Assembly (NCBI RefSeq): GCF_000414115.1
Contig: NZ_AOPZ01000051.1
Span: 1 to 37,134 of the forward strand
Source: Streptomyces aurantiacus JA 4570
Lineage (GTDB): Bacteria; Actinomycetota; Actinomycetes; Streptomycetales; Streptomycetaceae
DNA length: 37,134 nt
Reading direction: 5' to 3'
In this document: one piece after another, positions 32,009-37,134 of the stretch
Layout: each line of letters opens with the position of its first letter
How positions within the stretch are numbered: position 1 is the first letter of the stretch
Program-made: the position numbers and the translations under genes
The notes under the pieces: model-generated
The model's database searches: none
The model's input: only the letters and a program-made list of their open reading frames with translations
What the model was told of the DNA's origin: nothing

Positions 32009-32045
32009 GGCGCAGACGCTAACCCAATCTGGAATGATCAGTCAA
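32008..32045 (-). promoter_or_regulatory. Leaderless tetR promoter with overlapping operator
   Basis: On the minus strand, TTGACT (32045-32040), an 18-bp spacer and TAGCGT (32021-32016) are followed after seven bases by ATG 32008, so transcription should start at or next to the start codon. The operator-like GAATGATCAGTC (32032-32043, plus strand) overlaps the -35 and spacer, well placed for autorepression. Confidence 0.65.
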
Positions 32046-32130
32046 TTAATGAGGGAATGGCGGCCTCCGGGCCCCCCGTCGCGGTCAGGTGGCAGTGACG
32101 TTCGCCCCTGTCTCGTATCAGGATGTCGGC

Positions 32131-33843
32131 ATGTCAGACACGAAGATCACCCCCACGGACGCGGCCTCGGGCCCGCTGCCCCGCCAGGTCGCCGACGCGT
32201 ACGTCGACGAGCTCATCGCCCTGGACCCCGTCACCGGCACCTTCCTCGGCGTCAAGGAGAGCCACAGCAAGCTCCCCGACCTCTCGCCCGCGGGCCTGGA
32301 CGCCCTCGCGGAACTGGCGCGGACGACCCTGACGCGGCTCGACGAGGCGGAGGCACGGCCGGGCGCCGACACCGACGTGGAGCGGCGCTGCGCGCGGCTG
32401 CTGCGCGAGCGGCTCACGGCGGAGCTTGCCGTGCACGACGCCGGCGAGGGCCTGCGCGCCGTCGGCAATCTGCACACCGCCCCACACGCGATCCGCGAGA
32501 TCTTGACGGTGACGCCGGCAGAGACCGACGAGGACTGGGCGGTGATCGCCGAACGGCTGCGCGCGGTGCCCGCCGCCTACGAGGGCTACCGCGCCTCGCT
32601 CGAACTCGGTCTGGAGCGCAAGCTGTTCGGGGCGCCCCGGCCGACGGCCACGTTCGTCGAGCAGCTCACCCAGTGGGCGGGGGCCGAGGGCGGCCCCGGC
32701 TGGTTCGAGGAGTTCGCGGCGGACGGCCCGCAGGCGCTGCGGCCCGAGCTGGACGCGGCGGCGAAGGCGGCGACCGGCGCGGTGGTGGCGCTGCGCGACT
32801 GGATGCGGGACGTGTACGCGCCCGCGATCGAGGGCGCGCCGGACGTGGTCGGGCGTGAGCGGTACGCCCGTCTCTCGCGGTACTTCAACGGCACCGACCT
32901 GGACCTCGGCGAGGCGTACGCGTACGGCTGGGCCGAGTACCACCGGCTGTTCGGCGAGATGCGCGCCGAGGCGGAGAAGATCCTGCCGGGCGCGGCCACG
33001 CCGTGGGCGGCGCTCGCGCACGTCGACGAGCACGGCGCGCACATCGAGGGCGTCGACGAGGTCCGGCAGTGGCTGCAGGACCTCATGGACGAGGCGATCG
33101 AGGCGCTGGACGGCACCCACTTCGAACTCGCCGAGCGGGTGCGGAAGGTGGAGTCGCGGATCGCCCCGCCCGGCGGCGCGGCCGCCCCGTACTACACCGG
33201 GCCCTCCGAGGACTTCTCGCGGCCCGGCACGACCTGGCTGCCCACCATGGGCGAGACCCGTTTCCCCGTGTACGACCTGGTGTCCACCTGGTACCACGAG
33301 GGCGTGCCCGGCCACCACCTGCAGCTCGCGCAGTGGGCGCACGTCGCGGAGGACCTGTCCCGCTACCAGGCGACCGTCGGCATCGTCAGCGCCAACGCGG
33401 AGGGCTGGGCGCTGTACGCGGAGCGGCTGATGGACGAGCTGGGCTTCCTCACCGACCCGGAGCGGCGCCTCGGCTACCTCGACGCGCAGATGATGCGCGC
33501 GCTGCGGGTCATCGTCGACATCGGCATGCACCTGGAGCTGGAGATCCCGGCGGACTCGCCGTTCCACCCCGGCGAGCGGTGGACTCCCGACCTGGCCCAG
33601 GAGTTCTACGGCGCGCACTGCAGCCGGCCCGCGGACTTCGTGGAGAGCGAGATGACCCGCTACCTCACGATCCCCGGCCAGGCCATCGGCTACAAGCTCG
33701 GCGAGCGCGCCTGGCTGCTCGGCCGCGAGAACGCGCGGCGGCGGCACGGGGACGCGTTCGACGCGAAGGCGTGGCACATGGCGGCGCTGTCGCAGGGGTC
33801 GCTGGGGCTCGACGACTTGGTGGACGAGCTGTCGGCGCTCTGA
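32131..33843 (+). CDS. DUF885 family protein, putative metallohydrolase
   Basis: 570 residues from ATG 32131, with AGGAT six bases before it. It belongs to the DUF885 family of all-helical gluzincin-like proteins related to carboxypeptidases. The zinc motif reads H389-E390-G-V-P-G-H395-H396 (HExxxHH). A second acidic helix, NAEGWALYAERLMDELG, some 30 residues later could provide the third metal ligand. There is no signal peptide, so it is probably cytoplasmic. Peptidase activity is assumed for the family, but the substrate is not established. It is transcribed divergently from tetR with 122 bp between them. Confidence 0.88.
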   Translation: MSDTKITPTDAASGPLPRQVADAYVDELIALDPVTGTFLGVKESHSKLPDLSPAGLDALAELARTTLTRLDEAEARPGADTDVERRCARLLRERLTAELAVHDAGEGLRAVGNLHTAPHAIREILTVTPAETDEDWAVIAERLRAVPAAYEGYRASLELGLERKLFGAPRPTATFVEQLTQWAGAEGGPGWFEEFAADGPQALRPELDAAAKAATGAVVALRDWMRDVYAPAIEGAPDVVGRERYARLSRYFNGTDLDLGEAYAYGWAEYHRLFGEMRAEAEKILPGAATPWAALAHVDEHGAHIEGVDEVRQWLQDLMDEAIEALDGTHFELAERVRKVESRIAPPGGAAAPYYTGPSEDFSRPGTTWLPTMGETRFPVYDLVSTWYHEGVPGHHLQLAQWAHVAEDLSRYQATVGIVSANAEGWALYAERLMDELGFLTDPERRLGYLDAQMMRALRVIVDIGMHLELEIPADSPFHPGERWTPDLAQEFYGAHCSRPADFVESEMTRYLTIPGQAIGYKLGERAWLLGRENARRRHGDAFDAKAWHMAALSQGSLGLDDLVDELSAL

Positions 33844-33851
33844 GGTGCGAC

Positions 33852-33888
33852 GGTGCGGTGGCGGCCGACGGACGGCCGCCACCGCACC
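33852..33888. terminator. Strong bidirectional terminator
   Basis: Perfect 16-bp arms GGTGCGGTGGCGGCCG (33852-33867) and its complement (33873-33888) enclose the loop ACGGA. It lies 8 bp after the DUF885 stop and before the 3' end of the convergent SDR gene. Confidence 0.9.
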
Positions 33889-33966
33889 GCCCCTGCCGGG
33901 AAGGGCCTCAGCGCCGGCACCCTCCCTCCGAGTGAATGACCTGCCCCGTGATCCTTCCCCAAGCTC

Positions 33967-34791
33967 TCAACTCCGTTCGAGCAGGGGAGACCCCATTGCT
34001 TCGTCCGTCGCGAGCCACGCGATCAGGCGGGCCGGGTCGTCGGGCATGCCCCAACGGCCCGCCGGGAAGAGGGCAGCGATCTCCTCGTACGCCTCTCCCG
34101 TCATGTAGTCCGTGTCCACCGGGCCGGGGTTGACCGTGTTCACCGTGACGGCGAGGTCGGCGAGCGTCGTCGCGAGCGATCGGGTCACCGAGGCGAGCGC
34201 GCCCTTCTGGAGGCCGTATGCCAGCTCGCCCGGCATGCCGCCCGCGATGTCCTGGCCGGACGTCATCATCGTGACGCGCCCGCCGGGTGTGCGCGGCGCG
34301 AGCCCGGCGCGCAGCCTGGCGTACGCCTGCACGAGCAGGATCACGGAGCGGGTGTCGACGGCCCAGTGGGCGTCGAGCATGGCCGCGTCGATCTCGTCGA
34401 GGGTGCCGTCCCGGCCGCTGCGGGCGTGGTTGGCGACGAGGATGTCGAGGCGCCCGCCGAGCGCTTCGGCCGCGGCGGAGACGAGTTCGGCGGGCGCGGC
34501 GGCGTCGGCGAGGTCGGCGGGGCCGTGCGCGACGCGGGCGTCCGGGTCGGCCAGCGCCTCGCGGACGGAGGCGACGACGTCCTCGGGCCGGTCGGCGCCC
34601 CAGGGCAACTCGGCGTCGTGCGGCACGTGGTGGTGCAGATAGACGCTCGCCCCGTACGCGGCGAGACGGCGGGCGACGGCGTGGCCGATGCCCCCGCGAC
34701 GGCTCGCGCCGGTGACGAGGGCGGTGCGCCCCCGCAACGGCAGCGGATCGCGGCGGAGTTCGGCGGCGGTGGGCTGGGGGAGTTTCGGCAT
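33967..34791 (-). CDS. SDR family oxidoreductase
   Basis: 274-residue short-chain dehydrogenase of classical type. TGASRRGGIG is at 27-36 (cofactor loop with two extra Arg, which suggests NADPH). Catalytic Ser178 (MMTSGQ) and Y192-G-L-Q-K196 are intact. NPGPVDTDYM follows, as usual. The customary NNAG is replaced by ANHAR. ATG 34791 lacks a Shine-Dalgarno sequence; CATGAT (34802-34797) five bases upstream could be a -10 of a leaderless transcript. It is divergent from the NTF2-like gene with 95 bp between starts. Substrate unknown. Confidence 0.9.
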   Translation of the reverse strand: MPKLPQPTAAELRRDPLPLRGRTALVTGASRRGGIGHAVARRLAAYGASVYLHHHVPHDAELPWGADRPEDVVASVREALADPDARVAHGPADLADAAAPAELVSAAAEALGGRLDILVANHARSGRDGTLDEIDAAMLDAHWAVDTRSVILLVQAYARLRAGLAPRTPGGRVTMMTSGQDIAGGMPGELAYGLQKGALASVTRSLATTLADLAVTVNTVNPGPVDTDYMTGEAYEEIAALFPAGRWGMPDDPARLIAWLATDEAMGSPLLERS

Positions 34792-34874
34792 GACAGATCA
34801 TGATGCGGGCCTGCGGCTCACGACGCACGGGATTAACCCGGAGTGGGCGAGCGCCCGTTGTCAGTGGCTGCTGC

Positions 34875-34887
34875 CAGGATGCCGCCA
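34875..34887 (+). promoter_or_regulatory. Candidate leaderless promoter of the NTF2-like gene
   Basis: CAGGAT (34875-34880) ends six bases before ATG 34887, and no other ribosome site is evident. A -35 with proper spacing is not seen. Confidence 0.35.
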
Positions 34888-35264
34888 TGGAGCCGACTGA
34901 GATCGTCACAGCGCTGTGGGACCGCATGGAGGCACGGGACTGGGCGGGGGTGGGCGCTCTCCTTGCCGAGGACGTCGTCGTCGAGTGGCCGGTCAGCGCG
35001 GAGCGCATCGTGGGCAGGGTCAACTACCTGCGGGTGAACGCGGAGTATCCGGAGGGCTGGTCGATCCGCGTGCTGCGGATCGTCGCGGACGGCGACACCG
35101 TGGTCTCCGAGGTGGAAGTGCCGCACGAGGCCATGGGGGTGCACCGCGCGGTCTCGTTCTGGACGGTGTGGGACGGGCGGATCGTGGCGGGCCGTGAGTA
35201 CTGGACCGAGGTGGGATCCGCCCCCTCGCCCCAGTGGCGGGCCGACTTCGTGCAGCCGATGTGA
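34887..35264 (+). CDS. NTF2-like/SnoaL-like domain protein
   Basis: 125-residue single-domain protein with the SnoaL/NTF2-like cone fold. It begins with the typical helix-turn (IVTALWDRMEARDWAGVGALLAEDVVVEWP) and ends with the strand FWTVWDGRIVAGREYW. Members bind small hydrophobic ligands or act as isomerases, cyclases or dehydratases; function not assignable. The last codons (WRADFVQPM) are built from the GGCCGAC repeat that continues after the stop. Confidence 0.85.
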   Translation: MEPTEIVTALWDRMEARDWAGVGALLAEDVVVEWPVSAERIVGRVNYLRVNAEYPEGWSIRVLRIVADGDTVVSEVEVPHEAMGVHRAVSFWTVWDGRIVAGREYWTEVGSAPSPQWRADFVQPM

Positions 35265-35365
35265 GACAGGGCGCTGTGGGACCGGCCGATGTGAGACGGG
35301 CCGACGTGGGAAAGGTCGACGTGAGACGGGCCGACGTGGTGTGACAGGCCGTTGTCGGACCGGGC
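35234..35365 (+). repeat. 30-bp degenerate tandem repeats after the NTF2-like gene
   Basis: Units begin with GTGAGAC at 35261, 35291 and 35321, a 30-bp period. Each contains GGGCCGACGTG-like sequence, followed by GTGGGA and a GGYCGAY end. Weaker copies lie before (GTGGCGGGCCGAC, 35234) and after (GTGACAGGCCG, 35341). The first unit contains the stop TGA of the NTF2-like gene, so the array seems to have grown from the 3' end of that gene toward the convergent rhodanese gene. No gene is seen in it. Confidence 0.75.
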
Positions 35366-35375
35366 CCCCCGCGCC

Positions 35376-35882
35376 TCAGCAACCGCAGTCCGCCGCCCCT
35401 TCGGGAGCCGTCAGCGGGTCGACGGCACGCCGGCCGGGGCCCTCCCAGGTCTCGTACGCGAAGCCCTCCCGGGCCCAGTACTCGAAGCCGCCGAGCATCT
35501 CCTTGACCTGGAAGCCCAGTTGGGCCAGGGCGAGGGCCGCGCGGGTCGCGCCGTTGCAGCCGGGGCCCCAGCAGTAGGTGACGACCGGGACCGCCTTGTC
35601 GAGGAGCTGCTCGGCCTGGAGCGGGACGAGCGCGGTCGGCAGGTGCACGGCGCCCGGGATGTGCCCCTGGTCCCAGGACTCGGTGGAGCGGGAGTCGAGG
35701 ACGACGAAACCGGGGTCGCCGTCGGTGGCCAGCGCGGCGGCCACGTCGGACACGTCCGCGTGGAAGGCGAGGCTCGCGGCGAAGTGGGCGGCGGCCGCGG
35801 CGGGGGCGGCCGGGGGGACACGGAGGACGGGATTCGCGGCATTCACGGTGTTCGTGGCGGTCTGCGCAGTCATGGTGTTCAT
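35376..35882 (-). CDS. Rhodanese-like domain protein
   Basis: 168 residues (or 165 from the second ATG at 35873). A ~35-residue Ala/Pro-rich N-terminus is followed by one rhodanese domain: VVLDSRSTESWDQGHIPGAVHLP, then the active loop C109-N-G-A-T-R114, preceded by YCWGPG with C104. The chain ends in DCGC, which adds two more cysteines. It is a probable sulfurtransferase handling persulfide sulfur. It is divergent from an Lrp/AsnC regulator, 94 bp between starts, which may control it in response to an amino acid such as cysteine (inference). Confidence 0.92.
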   Translation of the reverse strand: MNTMTAQTATNTVNAANPVLRVPPAAPAAAAAHFAASLAFHADVSDVAAALATDGDPGFVVLDSRSTESWDQGHIPGAVHLPTALVPLQAEQLLDKAVPVVTYCWGPGCNGATRAALALAQLGFQVKEMLGGFEYWAREGFAYETWEGPGRRAVDPLTAPEGAADCGC

Positions 35883-35918
35883 GGCTGAAAATCTATGGGC
35901 GTGGGCCGCGATCCTGAA
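35882..35918 (-). promoter_or_regulatory. Candidate leaderless promoter of the rhodanese gene
   Basis: On the minus strand TAGATT (35895-35890) is followed after seven bases by ATG 35882. TTCAGG (35918-35913), 17 bp upstream, is a weak -35. No Shine-Dalgarno sequence is present. Confidence 0.4.
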
Positions 35919-35976
35919 GGGGCGATTCCCGGTCCACCTCTTGATCGGCCGGTGTTTTCCCTGTTACCTCTCGGAC

Positions 35977-36423
35977 ATGACCGGTTATTCCACGGACGCC
36001 ACCGACTGGCGCATCCTCGACGTCCTCCAGCGGCAGGGCCGCGCCAGCTACGCCGAGCTGGCCCGCGCCGTCTCCATGTCCGCGAGCGCCGTCACCGAGC
36101 GGGTGCGGCGCCTGGAGGAAGCGGGCGTGATCCAGGGGTACGCGGCCGTGGTGGACCCCGAGCGGCTCGGGCTTCCTGTGCTCGCCTTCGTACGGCTCCG
36201 GTATCCGAACGGCAACTACAAGCCGTTCCACGACCTGGTCGACGCGACCCCGGAGATCCTGGAGGCCCACCACGTCACCGGTGACGACTGCTTCGTCATC
36301 AAGGTCGCCGCGCGCTCGATGCGGCACCTGGAGGAGGTCTCCGGCAAGATCGGCGCCCTCGGATCGGTCACCACGAGCGTCGTCTACTCCTCGCCGCTGA
36401 CCGGCCGCCCCCTGGGGCAGTGA
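35977..36423 (+). CDS. Lrp/AsnC family transcriptional regulator
   Basis: 148 residues, the normal size. The N-terminal AsnC helix-turn-helix lies at about 8-58 (DWRILDVLQRQGRASYAELARAVSMSASAVTERVRRLEEAGVIQGYAAVVDPERLG). The C-terminal RAM/ACT-like effector and oligomerisation domain covers about 65-140 (HHVTGDDCFVIKVAARSMRHLEEV, with the conserved TGDxD-like turn). ATG 35977 has no clear Shine-Dalgarno sequence. It is divergent from the rhodanese gene, the usual position for a local regulator of this class. Effector unknown, probably an amino acid. Confidence 0.93.
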   Translation: MTGYSTDATDWRILDVLQRQGRASYAELARAVSMSASAVTERVRRLEEAGVIQGYAAVVDPERLGLPVLAFVRLRYPNGNYKPFHDLVDATPEILEAHHVTGDDCFVIKVAARSMRHLEEVSGKIGALGSVTTSVVYSSPLTGRPLGQ

Positions 36424-36432
36424 GCCCGGAGC

Positions 36433-37134
36433 TCAGCCCTCTCCCCGCTGCCGCACCACCGACCCCGCCCTGCCCTTCACGACCTCCAGCTGCGCGTGCA
36501 CCCGGCGCCGCAGGTCCGCGACGTGGCTGACGATGCCCACGCTGCGGTCCCGCTCGCGCAGGGAGTCCAGGACGTCGAGGACCTCGTCGAGCGCCTGGTC
36601 GTCGAGGGAGCCGAAGCCCTCGTCGATGAAGAGCGTGTCGAGGCGCACGCCGCCCGCCTCGTCCGTGACGACGTCCGCGAGGCCGAGGGCGAGGGCGAGC
36701 GAGGCGAAGAACGTCTCGCCGCCGGAGAGGGTCGCCGTGTCGCGCTCGCGGCCCGTCCACGCGTCGACCACGTGCAGGCCGAGGCCCGAGCGGCCGCGGC
36801 CGGCGCGGTCGTCGGAGTGGACGAGGGTGTAGCGGCCCGACGACATGCGGCGCAGCCGAACCGTCGCCGCGGCGGCGACCTGTTCCAGGCGCGCCGCGAG
36901 GACGTACGACTCCAGGCGCATCCTGCGTTCGTTGTCGGCGGAGGTCCCGGCGGCCAGGGTGGCGAGGCGCGCCACGCGGTCGTGGGCCTCGCGCAGCGGG
37001 GCGAGCCGCCGGGCGGCGGCCGAGCGGGCGGAGAGCCGGTCGAGTTCGGCGCACCGCCGGGCGGCGGTCACCGCGGGGGGGGCGCCGTTCGCGCCGTTCG
37101 TCAGCGACAGCTCCTTCGGCGAGAGCACCGGCGG
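36433..37134 (-). CDS. sbcC: Nuclease SbcCD subunit C, C-terminal part (cut by window edge)
   Basis: Partial gene: the frame stays open to the end of the window, so the N-terminus (Walker A and most of the coiled coil) lies beyond it. The visible 233 residues contain the end of the coiled-coil arm (ARRCAELDRLSARSAAARRLAPLREAHDRVARL), the ABC signature LSGGETFFASLALALGLADVV, Walker B TLFIDEGFGSLD and the following H-loop region IVSHVADLRRRV. SbcC with SbcD cleaves hairpins and blocked DNA ends. The GTG at 37128 is internal, not the start. The gene ends 9 bp from the convergent Lrp gene. Confidence 0.92.
   Translation of the reverse strand, partial: PPVLSPKELSLTNGANGAPPAVTAARRCAELDRLSARSAAARRLAPLREAHDRVARLATLAAGTSADNERRMRLESYVLAARLEQVAAAATVRLRRMSSGRYTLVHSDDRAGRGRSGLGLHVVDAWTGRERDTATLSGGETFFASLALALGLADVVTDEAGGVRLDTLFIDEGFGSLDDQALDEVLDVLDSLRERDRSVGIVSHVADLRRRVHAQLEVVKGRAGSVVRQRGEG

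Noticed and set aside
1..37134. Prophage, insertion sequence, integrase, tRNA or biosynthetic gene cluster
   Set aside because: No transposase, integrase, tRNA-like fold, or PKS/NRPS/terpene gene was recognised on either strand.

Overview
This window is chromosomal DNA from a high-GC actinomycete, almost certainly a Streptomyces or a close relative. The evidence is the very high GC with strong third-position bias, frequent GTG/TTG starts, many apparently leaderless genes, a mutAB-meaB operon of actinomycete size, an actinobacterial bL37 ribosomal peptide gene, and dispersed short repeats that I recognise from Streptomyces genomes. No rRNA, tRNA, CRISPR, insertion sequence, integrase or biosynthetic cluster was seen. 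It reads as a mosaic of small core and accessory operons.

Layout. 1-2.8 kb: a DedA membrane protein (-) diverges from a NarL-type two-component system (histidine kinase and response regulator, +). 2.8-5.0 kb: a diaminopimelate-decarboxylase-like gene (-), preceded by a 13-bp tandem repeat array, and an SAV_915-like protein (-). 5.3-8.9 kb: kdpE (-) diverges from an intact kdpB (+), but kdpA, kdpC and kdpD are absent. 9.1-11.2 kb: an SDR with an altered catalytic motif, the 25-residue bL37 gene, and a GNAT acetyltransferase. 11.3-17.5 kb: a tightly coupled mutA-mutB-meaB-HIBYL-CoA hydrolase operon, which joins methylmalonyl-CoA/succinyl-CoA interconversion to valine catabolism.

17.5-22 kb: a hypothetical gene, then an ABC exporter (permease and ATPase, -) diverging from a second kinase/regulator pair (+). 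The ATPase is frameshifted by a perfect 17-bp tandem duplication inside its Walker A codons. 22-24.1 kb: a ROK regulator converges with a GntR/UTRA regulator whose promoter carries a DasR-box-like palindrome. 24.3-26.7 kb: an ECF41-type sigma factor diverges from an alpha/beta hydrolase, followed by a VOC protein. 27-28.6 kb: a Tat-exported PhoD-type phosphatase with PHO-box-like direct repeats upstream. 28.7-32 kb: a membrane-ACT-GNAT fusion, then a TetR regulator and a beta-hydroxyacid-dehydrogenase-like enzyme that share a 12-bp operator motif. 32.1-37.1 kb: a DUF885 protein, an SDR diverging from an NTF2-like protein, a rhodanese diverging from an Lrp/AsnC regulator, and the 3' part of sbcC, cut by the window edge.

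The signals I rate highest are the reduced kdp locus with 32-bp-spaced direct repeats on both sides of its divergent region, the 17-bp duplication in the ABC ATPase, and a 20-bp element that supplies the TAG stop codon of three unrelated genes. Next come the 13-bp array upstream of the lysA paralogue, the matched TetR operators, the DasR-box-like site, and the PHO box before phoD.
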